The notes under the pieces: model-generated
Seen by the model: the letters and a program-made list of their open reading frames with translations, nothing else
What the model was told of the DNA's origin: nothing
The model's database searches: none
Translations under genes and position numbers: made by a program
In this document: positions 1 through 5,133 of the stretch, one piece after another
Position numbering within the stretch: position 1 is the stretch's first letter
Layout of the letters: every line of letters starts with the position of its first letter
From: Ruminococcaceae bacterium UBA1767
GTDB taxonomy: Bacteria; Bacillota; Clostridia; Oscillospirales; Acutalibacteraceae
NCBI GenBank assembly: GCA_002315505.1
Contig: DCGX01000005.1
Span: 1 to 5,654 of the forward strand
Length of the DNA stretch: 5,654 nt
Direction of reading: 5' to 3'

Positions 1-25
1 GTGTGGTTTTGTAAATTGTATTCAT
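1..25 (-). CDS. start of an unidentified downstream gene (partial, runs off left edge)
   Basis: An ATG at 25-23 opens a frame that stays open to the window edge, reading MNTIYKTT. It is preceded by an AAAGGAAC Shine-Dalgarno-like sequence about 10 nt upstream and begins 22 nt after the stop of the ParB-like gene. That spacing fits another cistron of the same operon. Eight residues are too few to suggest a function. A chance ATG is possible, but ribosome site plus position make a real start more likely than not. Confidence 0.5.
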
Positions 26-44
26 TGTAATTTGTTCCTTTCAA

Positions 45-66
45 TTTTTATCTTGCATCTCTGTCT
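45..66. repeat. 22-nt direct repeat, copy 1 (3' end of parB-like gene)
   Basis: Bases 45-66 match bases 912-933 at 21 of 22 positions; the only difference is at 58/925. Both copies span the stop codon and last codons of their genes, so the two proteins end in R-D-A-R and R-G-A-R. The copies lie 867 bp apart and bracket the whole parB-like gene. Confidence 0.6.
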
Positions 67-884
67 CGCATTTTTTTAAGATATTTAGCATAATGTTCAC
101 ATGCTTTCTGAACATAGGTTTCCATGGCTTTTCTGTCAGTGTATTTACCCATGCACTTTGTAATCATTGCGACAGGGATTTTTAATGTTTCTTTCTGATT
201 GCCTTTTTCTTCGGCAATGATATTTTCAATGGTGTCTTGTGTAAGCATATTTTCCGATGAGAGCTTTCTCATTCGCTGTGCCTGTGATAAAGACGGTGTC
301 GCGTCGGCTCCTTCCATTTCTAAAGCAAGAGCTTTTTGCTCATCTACAGATAGAAATGATATTTCAACCGCAGGCGTAAAAGCAATTCTTCCTTTATCTA
401 CTAAATCAAGTAATTCAGGGATAAGGTTTGTCAGACGGATATATCTGTGTATTTGGCGCTCACTATCATTGGACGCTTCACTGATTTGCGATACACTCCA
501 CTTCTCGCCAACTTGGCGAGAAGCACCCTGATGTGATAAAGCTTCCATTTTCAGCTTGTACCCAAACGCCTTTTCACTCGGCAGGATATCTCTTGAACAG
601 ATATTGTTGTCGACTATGGCAATAATCATTTTGTCTTTGTCCATATCATGAACAACGGCAGGAACTGTTTTCAGCCCTGCCATTTTCGCTGCTTCAAATC
701 TTCTCTGACCTGAAACTATGATATATCCGCCTTCGTCTTTGTCGGGACATACGATTAAAGGCTCATATATCCCGTCGATTGAAATGCTTTCAACAAGACT
801 GTCGAAGGCATCATCTTTTCGCACCTTGAATGGATTTTCGCGGAACAGGTGCATCTCTGTAATGTTGATTTCTGTAATTTTCAT
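48..884 (-). CDS. ParB/RepB/Spo0J-family partition-like protein
   Basis: A 278-residue protein of ordinary ParB length. The N-terminal ParB nuclease/CTP-binding-like domain (about residues 3-95) carries the ENPF box near 17-20 and the arginine motif SGQRRFEAA at 58-66, corresponding to the GERR(Y/F)RA box that contacts CTP in chromosomal ParB. A helix-turn-helix follows at about 131-152 (SVSQISEASNDSERQIHRYI), then the conserved segment NLIPELLDLVDKGRIAFTPAVEIS. The last ~60 residues are a divergent, basic tail. The start is supported by AGGAGA ten nt upstream (895-900). It begins 30 nt after the relaxase stop, as the next cistron of the same operon. No ParA is visible, so the role could be partition, copy maintenance or transcriptional control of the element; family membership is firm, role is inferred. 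The gene contains a perfect palindrome at 501-523. Confidence 0.92.
   Translation of the reverse strand: MKITEINITEMHLFRENPFKVRKDDAFDSLVESISIDGIYEPLIVCPDKDEGGYIIVSGQRRFEAAKMAGLKTVPAVVHDMDKDKMIIAIVDNNICSRDILPSEKAFGYKLKMEALSHQGASRQVGEKWSVSQISEASNDSERQIHRYIRLTNLIPELLDLVDKGRIAFTPAVEISFLSVDEQKALALEMEGADATPSLSQAQRMRKLSSENMLTQDTIENIIAEEKGNQKETLKIPVAMITKCMGKYTDRKAMETYVQKACEHYAKYLKKMRDRDAR
501..523. repeat. perfect palindrome inside the parB-like gene (candidate parS-like site)
   Basis: The arms CTTCTCGCCAA (501-511) and TTGGCGAGAAG (513-523) are exact reverse complements around a single central C at 512. The flanking bases 500 and 524 do not pair, so the arms are exactly 11 bp. It lies in the coding region for residues ASRQVGEK, just before the helix-turn-helix of the ParB-like protein. 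The symmetry with almost no loop looks like a dimer-binding DNA site rather than an RNA hairpin. A role as a ParB-binding site is inference. Confidence 0.5.
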
Positions 885-911
885 AATAATAAAATCTCCT
901 AAAATAATTAT

Positions 912-933
912 TTTTTATCTTGCACCTCTGTCT
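912..933. repeat. 22-nt direct repeat, copy 2 (3' end of relaxase gene)
   Basis: This is the partner of 45-66, with 21 of 22 bases identical and in the same orientation. It covers the TAA stop of the relaxase and its last six codons. Recombination between the copies would remove the parB-like gene and leave an intact relaxase end. Confidence 0.6.
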
Positions 934-2429
934 TTGCGAGGCGCTTTTGGTGGTGTAGGAATAGCTATGCGTGTCGGAAAATACCATTCACGCATGTGCT
1001 GTTTTTCTTCGTTTGTTTTTGCTTCAAGGTCAGGTCTGTCGGAAACAATCCGCTTTGCAATATTCAGATCGTTTCTTTTTTCTGTGATTATTCCCGTCAA
1101 CCTGCTCCTCTCTGCAATGAGTTTTGATTTCAGTTCGGGGTCGGTACATCGGCGGATTCGGTTGTAGATTTTGCTCCGTTCGTATTTCAGTTCTTCAAGC
1201 TCCGCTCCGGTTTTTATGATGAATTTTTCAACATCATCAAAGGTATATAATTTCTCTTTGAGGGCTAAATCCATCTGCTTTGACATGAACTCTATCCTTG
1301 GCTGAGATAACCTCATTGCCGGTGATTTCGGATGCACAGTGCGGTTGTGTTCGTTAAGAAGAATGCCTGCAAATAACATGCCGAGAAACAATAAAGCGAT
1401 AACAGGGCATCCTGAAAGGACGCATCCCGTTATCGCTTTTACTGCATATTCCAATGTTCGGTCAAATTCATATTTGCTCTCGTAGGTATACTTTGATTCA
1501 TAAAATTCAGCACCCTTAAATCGGAATGTCATGAACTCATTACGGAGAAAATTATTGTGTGAATTGTTTGAATAGAAGCTGTTCCATATCCTGCTTTTAT
1601 CATTGCATTTTATTCGGTATTGTATAGCAGCGGGTGTGTATTCTTCTCCTAAATTCACAAGCCGTATTCCGTGTTCATCACTCCGATGCCGTATAGTTGC
1701 GTATCTGTTTTGGTCATAAAAGTTTTCAAAAATATAACCCTTGTGTATTAACTCTGCGAGGAAATATTTTTCATCCGGGCAATGTGTAATTGCAGAATCA
1801 ATGTCTTCACGAATATAGTCATACTTTGTTTTTATGCCCTTTTGCTGTGCCTTGTAAACATTGTACGGTACCCGTTTTCCTCTCGGGTTTTCAATGACAG
1901 ATAAACCGTATTCCCTGCACTTATCATCAGAAACCTCACGGAACTTTTGGTACATAGCTTTGTTTTCATTCATCTTTCCTCCGTCAGTCATTGATACCGA
2001 ATTGATAACAATATGGCAATGAACACAGCGGGCATTCATGTGGGTTGCGACTACGATTTCGTAATCATTGCCCCACATTTTATCTGCAATTTCCATTGCT
2101 ATTTTCTGTGCCTGCTTCGGTTCAACCTCGTCGGGTTTAAAAGAAATATACCCGTGATAAGCAACTATTCCGTCTGTCTTTCCGTACAGTTCTTTGGTGT
2201 TCATCATCTGCTCTGCGGCAAATTCAGGATCGCAGTTTATGCCGTCAACGAGTAATTTTTGCTCGCCCGCAATTTGCGTTTTCTCTTCATTTTTGGCATA
2301 GTGAAGTGAACGGATAAGAGCCTGTTTTTCTTCTGAAAAGTTCTTTAAATCAGTTTTATCCTTATTCGCCGCATAGCTGATAACATCACCGACGTAACCC
2401 TTGATAGGCCATATTCTTGTAACTGCCAT
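915..2429 (-). CDS. MOBP-type relaxase (MobA/VirD2-like mobilization nuclease)
   Basis: This 504-residue protein should nick oriT, become covalently linked to the 5' end through a tyrosine, and pilot the strand into the recipient. Relaxase motifs appear in order: ISYAANKDKT at 17-26 with candidate catalytic Tyr19; YHGYISFKPDE at 91-101 with H92 and S96; and the metal-binding motif H130-x-N-x-x-C-x-H137-x-H139 followed by VINSVS. The H-x-N-x-x-C form replaces the H-x-D-x-x-H of other members; I believe it is a known variant in Firmicutes. Unusually, residues about 335-357 form a hydrophobic stretch (VIALLFLGMLFAGILL) typical of a membrane segment, followed by a charged, probably coiled-coil C-terminal third (about 385-465). 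The start ATG overlaps the MobC stop by one base (TGATG), implying translational coupling, with GGAAGG 11 nt upstream inside mobC. Confidence 0.93.
   Translation of the reverse strand: MAVTRIWPIKGYVGDVISYAANKDKTDLKNFSEEKQALIRSLHYAKNEEKTQIAGEQKLLVDGINCDPEFAAEQMMNTKELYGKTDGIVAYHGYISFKPDEVEPKQAQKIAMEIADKMWGNDYEIVVATHMNARCVHCHIVINSVSMTDGGKMNENKAMYQKFREVSDDKCREYGLSVIENPRGKRVPYNVYKAQQKGIKTKYDYIREDIDSAITHCPDEKYFLAELIHKGYIFENFYDQNRYATIRHRSDEHGIRLVNLGEEYTPAAIQYRIKCNDKSRIWNSFYSNNSHNNFLRNEFMTFRFKGAEFYESKYTYESKYEFDRTLEYAVKAITGCVLSGCPVIALLFLGMLFAGILLNEHNRTVHPKSPAMRLSQPRIEFMSKQMDLALKEKLYTFDDVEKFIIKTGAELEELKYERSKIYNRIRRCTDPELKSKLIAERSRLTGIITEKRNDLNIAKRIVSDRPDLEAKTNEEKQHMREWYFPTRIAIPTPPKAPRKDRGAR
1393..1439. 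repeat. long imperfect hairpin inside the relaxase gene
   Basis: The arms AAAGCGATAAC (1393-1403) and GTTATCGCTTT (1429-1439) are exact reverse complements over 11 bp. After one bulged A (1404), GGG (1405-1407) pairs with CCC (1426-1428), and TCCT/AGGA (1410-1413/1417-1420) can close a 3-nt loop, giving a stem of about 18 bp across 47 nt. It encodes the segment K-A-I-T-G-C-V-L-S-G-C-P-V-I-A-L at the start of the relaxase membrane segment. No strong T-run follows on either strand, so it is not a typical terminator. Confidence 0.55.
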
Positions 2430-2761
2430 CAGCTTTCACGCCTTCCGATTCTGAACTGTTTTGCGATTTCACGTTCAAGTTTTCTGACTTCATCAAGAAC
2501 AGATTTACATTCATTTCTGTCAATAAAACCGACTGTATTCGCTTTTGCCGTGAGCTGATTAAGGTTAGTTCCGACTCTGCGTAATTCAATAATAAAGTGT
2601 TTGTAATCAACGGGCGGAGCCTCAATAAGCTTTACTTTCAGAAGAAGAAAACGGATAATCTTGCTTCTGTCAAGGCGGGTTTTACTGCAGAGTTCATTCA
2701 GCTTATTCAGTTCATAATCATCAAGATAAACATGAAAATCATTCTGTCTTTTTCGTGCCAT
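2429..2761 (-). CDS. mobC: MobC-like plasmid mobilization relaxosome protein
   Basis: A 110-residue basic protein, typical MobC length. The N-terminus (NDFHVYLDDYELNKLNEL followed by a helix and RSKIIRFLLL) has the strand-helix-helix layout of a ribbon-helix-helix DNA-binding domain. RRVGTNLNQLTAKAN at about 62-76 is the signature of the MobC family (G-x-N-L-N-Q-L). Such proteins bind oriT and help the relaxase reach the nick site. The ATG at 2761 was chosen because the family pattern begins just after it and AAAGGAAG lies 11 nt upstream (2773-2780). An in-frame ATG at 2866 would add 35 non-family residues and read through the hairpin-rich intergenic segment, so it was rejected. The stop overlaps the relaxase start by one base. 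Confidence 0.88.
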   Translation of the reverse strand: MARKRQNDFHVYLDDYELNKLNELCSKTRLDRSKIIRFLLLKVKLIEAPPVDYKHFIIELRRVGTNLNQLTAKANTVGFIDRNECKSVLDEVRKLEREIAKQFRIGRRES

Positions 2762-2870
2762 AAAAATCTTTTCTTCCTTTCTGAAGGTAAAAAACCTTCT
2801 GTTTTTTACGGATTTGCGGATACAAATCCAATGCTTGCTGACCTCAAGACATAACATAGTTTTCATAAGG
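2762..2870 (-). other. candidate oriT region upstream of mobC
   Basis: This 109-nt gap between the broken DUF927 gene and mobC holds two small inverted repeats. One is GGATTTG (2810-2816) with CAAATCC (2823-2829), a 7-bp stem with a 6-nt loop. The other is GAAGGT (2783-2788) with ACCTTC (2794-2799), a 6-bp stem with a 5-nt loop. Relaxase/MobC operons often have oriT immediately upstream, with an inverted repeat next to the nick. Position and repeats support oriT, but I cannot identify a nic sequence. The second hairpin, close to the mobC ribosome site, could instead act on translation. Confidence 0.35.
2810..2829. repeat. inverted repeat (7-bp arms, 6-nt loop) in candidate oriT
   Basis: GGATTTG at 2810-2816 is the exact reverse complement of CAAATCC at 2823-2829, separated by CGGATA. 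It lies 49 nt upstream of the mobC start and outside any supported gene. A short hairpin with a small loop is the usual form of a relaxase recognition repeat. Confidence 0.45.
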
Positions 2871-3365
2871 TCAAATGGTTAACTGTTCGGGTGATTCCTC
2901 AACAATACCCGGGCCGAAGGGAAGGTCTTCTTCACTCTCCGTATCTTCATCATCGACTTCTTCAAAGAAACTTCTCGGAATACAAAGTAGTCGTTTTGTT
3001 CCTCCGCTTACTCTGACATTACGGGTGTTTTCACCTTTAGAGCAAATGCTGATACCTTCGTTTTTAAGAGCCTTCAATAACGCTTTTCTTGATAACGGAA
3101 AGTGTTCTCCCACATCATTGCAGGCTTTTGAAACAGCGGCAAAGGCTTCATCGGTTTCAAAATAGTAATTGTCTTCGTCAGAGTATCCGATAAGGTTACG
3201 GGGCTTTTCAAGTAAAGAGTAAAACCTTTCAACAACACTAACCTTACCCATATCAATCAGCGAACCGAGTTTTCTGATGAATATCTGCGACGGCTGCTCG
3301 GTTTCGGTTGTTGACTGCTGCTGTATTGCAAGAGGCATAATCACATCTACAAACTGCTTAAACAT
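2871..3365 (-). CDS. DUF927 C-terminal fragment
   Basis: The 3' part of the broken gene. The first ATG in this frame is at 3365 and would give 164 residues, but homologous coding continues upstream without an ATG to about 3600 (KEKYLNKENGEQELVSYLKD onward), so this ATG is probably internal. QPSQIFIRKLGSLI (about 25-38), LIGYSDEDNYYFE and the segment SRKALLKALKNEGI to GGTKRLLCIP match the C-terminal region of DUF927 proteins, which looks like a winged-helix domain. The tail is strongly acidic (EEVDDEDTESEEDLP). No clear ribosome site precedes 3365. Whether it is translated alone is doubtful. Confidence 0.6.
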   Translation of the reverse strand: MFKQFVDVIMPLAIQQQSTTETEQPSQIFIRKLGSLIDMGKVSVVERFYSLLEKPRNLIGYSDEDNYYFETDEAFAAVSKACNDVGEHFPLSRKALLKALKNEGISICSKGENTRNVRVSGGTKRLLCIPRSFFEEVDDEDTESEEDLPFGPGIVEESPEQLTI

Positions 3366-3570
3366 ATAGCAGCTTTCATTTTCTGTTATTACCCCGTAAT
3401 ACTGTAATGTGTTGCAATAAAGCTCCCAACCGATCTCAAGATTTGCAATATCTTCACATAATCTCGGGCGGATTTTGAAATTGTATTCACGGGCTTTATC
3501 TCTGAAAAACTCTCTGTTTTGAAGGAAGGTATCTTTCAGATACGATACTAATTCCTGCTCACCGTTTTCT

Positions 3571-4284
3571 TTATTCAGATACTTTTCCTTTAAACCTGCC
3601 GAAAAAGGAACACAGCAGGAGCGATAAAGTGGTCTTCATTGATCCGGTTTTACCGTAAAGCATAATCACGGATTTAGGCTCTTTTCCGACTTTAACCATA
3701 AAGGTATTAAGCACACTGCCGACTATATATGCAATCATCGGAAACATAATGTTTTTCGGTGCAACAGAATACGGAAGTGCTGAAGCAGCCTTGAGAGTGG
3801 TTTCTTTATCGCCGTCGGTTCTGAATGAAAAGCCTTTTGTTTTTTCGGGTAGTTTAACCTCATTTTTACCGCCGGGCATACAGAATTTCCACCCGCTTTT
3901 GGTTTCCCACCAACCCGTTGTACCGTAAACTGTTTTGGCTTCGGCATACTTTGCTGTTGACTGAATTGCCTGCCGCAGATTATCTCTGTTGCCGTATCCT
4001 GCATTGATAACACAGTTCATGTTCCACTGCTCCTGTGCCCATTCAAGCTGTGAGAAGCTTTTTATCGGAATTGTAATTTTACGAAGCGGATTGCCGTTTT
4101 CATCTTCACCGATGATGCCGAGAAACCTTTCGTTTTCAACTCCGTTTGTAACTGTGATATCCTCTACGATACGTGCTGTAAAGTTGCAGAGAGGAACATC
4201 TTTCTCCTGACCGCCGACGAATTTGGTTATGCACAGTTTGTTGCCGTTAACACAGAACGGCGGCTGAAAATATTTGTTTTCCAT
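3571..4284 (-). CDS. DUF927 N-terminal fragment with Walker A
   Basis: The 237-residue 5' part of the broken gene. The ATG at 4284 gives MENKYFQPPF, which matches the usual opening of DUF927 proteins, and AAGGAAGG lies about 10 nt upstream. An in-frame ATG at 4353 would add 23 residues encoded by the repeat-rich leader and lacks a ribosome site. Visible blocks are an N-terminal domain (about 1-100), YGTTGWW (120-126), the hydrophobic segment before the P-loop (177-195) and GKTGSMKTT at 211-219 with Lys217 as the ATP-binding lysine. It then ends abnormally in KGKVSE. If made, it may bind nucleotide but lacks the rest of the ATPase core. Confidence 0.7.
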   Translation of the reverse strand: MENKYFQPPFCVNGNKLCITKFVGGQEKDVPLCNFTARIVEDITVTNGVENERFLGIIGEDENGNPLRKITIPIKSFSQLEWAQEQWNMNCVINAGYGNRDNLRQAIQSTAKYAEAKTVYGTTGWWETKSGWKFCMPGGKNEVKLPEKTKGFSFRTDGDKETTLKAASALPYSVAPKNIMFPMIAYIVGSVLNTFMVKVGKEPKSVIMLYGKTGSMKTTLSLLLCSFFGRFKGKVSE

Positions 4285-4314
4285 AAATACTTGTCCTTCC
4301 TTTGTCAAAATTTT

Positions 4315-4464
4315 CCGAACATCCGAACAAGTATTTAAAAACCTTGATAACATTGACTTTTTCTGTTCGGATTTTATACAAACTTTGTGCCGCGTTGTTC
4401 GCTTTTTTACGAACGCTGAAGCCGCGGTACATCAATGAATATCTGCATTTGTTCGGTTGTTCGG
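4315..4464. repeat. cluster of five CCGAACA/TGTTCGG heptamers upstream of the DUF927 gene
   Basis: On the + strand CCGAACA occurs at 4315-4321 and 4323-4329, and its complement TGTTCGG at 4364-4370, 4450-4456 and 4458-4464. The outer pairs are tandem with an 8-nt period and face each other, forming a mirrored arrangement about 135 bp apart. A nested inverted repeat lies between them: CCGCG (4390-4394) with CGCGG (4423-4427), and GTTCG (4397-4401) with CGAAC (4410-4414). The segment is bounded by the DUF927 start at 4284 and the small gene ending at 4470. It may be an operator array, iterons of a replication origin, or a structured leader. Confidence 0.55.
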
Positions 4465-4469
4465 ATTTT

Positions 4470-4655
4470 TTAATCATCATCATACAGATCATTCCTTTTG
4501 ATATTTTTTTCTGAATACGGGCACGATTCAATGCTTACACGGAAGCTCTGCTTGCAAAGCAGGGAACAATCAGCGCATAAATTGTTGTAACGGATATTAC
4601 CGTCATCATCACGAAAGAACTCCCAATCGTCAGGAGCTTTCTGCATTTTCATCAC
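4470..4655 (-). CDS. small protein with four-cysteine zinc-ribbon-like motif, function unknown
   Basis: The frame encodes at most 61 residues. Four cysteines are arranged as C27-x2-C30-x3-C34-x10-C45 (LCADCSLLCKQS to ESCPYSEK), resembling short zinc-binding proteins found in phages and mobile elements. The rest is acidic and aspartate-rich, ending in YDDD. Three starts are possible: GTG 4655, ATG 4652 and ATG 4646. The AAAAGGA site just before 4655 is best spaced (about 10 nt) for ATG 4646, giving MQKAPDDWEFF, a 58-residue product. It overlaps the end of the upstream gene (stop at 4630), so the two are probably translated in succession. No catalytic motif is visible; metal binding is inferred. 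Confidence 0.6.
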   Translation of the reverse strand: MMKMQKAPDDWEFFRDDDGNIRYNNLCADCSLLCKQSFRVSIESCPYSEKNIKRNDLYDDD

Positions 4656-4938
4656 ATCCTTTTGTGTTTTTCAGATTTTTCTGATTTCGTTTGCCATTTG
4701 CGGAAAAAGCCTTTTTCGCTTCCTGCGACTGTGAGTGCATTATCCTGAAAGTAAAGTTTTTCAGTTTAACAGCCGCACGAAGAAAACCCGGCGGTTCATC
4801 GTCAATGATATACACCGCTGACGGCTCGTCCTTCTGCAGGTTAAGAACGGACTTGTTCAGTTCTTTCCAACAGCTTTCAATTTGAATTTCATCATCGCCG
4901 TTTGCAAACCACAGATGAGTTTCTTTTGTTTTGGACAT
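4630..4938 (-). CDS. hypothetical protein, 102 residues
   Basis: I do not recognise this protein. The ATG at 4938 gives MSKTKETHLWFANGDDE and has an excellent ribosome site, AGGAAGGAGG at 4947-4956, eight nt upstream; an ATG two codons earlier sits too close to that site. An open extension to 5088 would translate the leader hairpins and was rejected. Residues 1-70 look like a compact alpha/beta fold (SAVYIIDDEPPGFLRAAVKLKNFTFRIM). The last 30 residues are lysine- and asparagine-rich, low complexity and probably disordered. It overlaps the next small gene by about 20 nt and lies upstream of the DUF927 gene, suggesting an accessory role in the element. Confidence 0.65.
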   Translation of the reverse strand: MSKTKETHLWFANGDDEIQIESCWKELNKSVLNLQKDEPSAVYIIDDEPPGFLRAAVKLKNFTFRIMHSQSQEAKKAFSANGKRNQKNLKNTKGCDENAESS

Positions 4939-4946
4939 TTTCATTG

Positions 4947-4956
4947 CCTCCTTCCT
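4947..4956 (-). promoter_or_regulatory. strong ribosome binding site that fixes the start at 4938
   Basis: AGGAAGGAGG reads on the minus strand here. Its 8-nt distance to ATG 4938 is optimal, while ATG 4944 is only 2 nt away. This decides the start of the 102-residue protein. Confidence 0.7.
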
Positions 4957-4969
4957 GAATTTTTCAGCA

Positions 4970-4984
4970 CCCCGTTTTTCGGGG
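4970..4984. repeat. G/C-rich hairpin in the leader of the small-gene pair
   Basis: CCCCG (4970-4974) and CGGGG (4980-4984) form a 5-bp stem around a 5-base T (plus) or A (minus) loop. On the plus strand a run of five T follows at 4987-4991, but no plus-strand gene ends here. On the minus strand it lies 14 nt before the ribosome site of the 102-residue protein, so it could influence its expression. Upstream on the same transcript, TTCGGCA (4998-4992) could pair with part of this hairpin as an alternative. Confidence 0.35.
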
Positions 4985-5023
4985 CATTTTTGCCGAACCT
5001 TGCTCCGTGTTTCTGACCGTTTT

Positions 5024-5075
5024 CCGAATAGAAATTCGCTTTTCAATGAAGTGTTCATAAAAAAATTTCTATCGG
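5024..5075. repeat. inverted repeat with about 12-bp arms in the leader region
   Basis: CCGAATAGAAATT (5024-5036) and AATTTCTATCGG (5064-5075) are reverse complements apart from one unpaired base, separated by 27 nt. It lies outside supported genes, between the terminator at 5099-5133 and the hypothetical gene at 4938. It could be a protein-binding site, a structured 5' leader or the remnant of a mobile-element end. Confidence 0.4.
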
Positions 5076-5096
5076 ATAAAGGGCTCAAAACAGCAG

Positions 5097-5133
5097 AAAA
5101 AGAGCCTCTCCCCGCAATGGAAAAAGGCTCTTT
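5097..5133 (-). terminator. rho-independent terminator downstream of tnpV-like gene
   Basis: On the minus strand AAAGAGCCT (5133-5125) pairs perfectly with AGGCTCTTT (5107-5099), a 9-bp stem with a 17-nt loop. The stem's terminal T residues continue to 5097, giving five or more U after the G/C core. It lies about 108 nt past the TnpV-like stop and before the next gene, the expected place for terminating that transcript. The long loop makes it weaker than an ideal terminator. The next genes then probably need their own promoter, but I could not identify a convincing -35/-10 pair. Confidence 0.6.

Larger units (their letters stand above)
2871..4284 (-). pseudogene. DUF927 helicase/primase-like ATPase, broken by internal deletion and frameshift
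   Basis: Two frames together encode one DUF927 (primase/superfamily III helicase-like) protein. The N-terminal part includes the TGWW box (residues 123-126) and a Walker A loop GKTGSMKTT (211-219), and runs to SLLLCSFFGRF. About 20 nt later the neighbouring frame takes over with AGLKEKYLNKE and continues without a stop for about 240 codons to 2871. From memory of the family, intact members carry some 100-130 more residues between GRF and the segment before KYL, including the acidic and arginine-containing ATPase motifs (sequences like FRDTANS and DDFHP). Neither frame has these here. The middle of the ATPase is therefore gone and the ends are one base out of phase. The product should be inactive as an ATPase. 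An assembly error at about 3590-3605 is the alternative. Confidence 0.8.

Noticed and set aside
199..531. Plus-strand open frame of 110 codons
   Set aside because: It lies wholly antisense to the well-supported ParB-like gene, lacks a ribosome site and shows no domain.
718..1167. Plus-strand open frame of 149 codons
   Set aside because: It is antisense to the parB start and relaxase end; its composition is a mirror of those genes and it has no recognisable motif.
1588..1594. IncP-like nick core (ATCCTG), also near 3995 and 4741
   Set aside because: A six-base motif is expected two or three times by chance in this much DNA and all copies lie inside coding regions away from mobC.
2429..2866. 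Longer start for MobC at 2866
   Set aside because: The extra 35 residues are encoded by the hairpin-rich gap and do not look like MobC; ATG 2761 has its own ribosome site and family-like N-terminus.
3571..3605. Programmed ribosomal frameshifting in the DUF927 gene
   Set aside because: The TTTAAAG stretch is not in the phase of a -1 slippery heptamer, the shift needed is +1, and a frameshift would not restore the missing ATPase motifs.
3735..4013. Second minus-strand frame of 92 codons inside the DUF927 fragment
   Set aside because: It overlaps, in another frame, sequence that clearly encodes the DUF927 domain including its TGWW region.
4548..4562. CTGCTT/AAGCAG hairpin
   Set aside because: Only 6 bp, inside the small Cys4 gene, with no T-run; this much symmetry is expected by chance.
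4630..5088. Longer start for the 102-residue protein at 5088
   Set aside because: The extension translates leader hairpins; the strong AGGAAGGAGG site points to ATG 4938.
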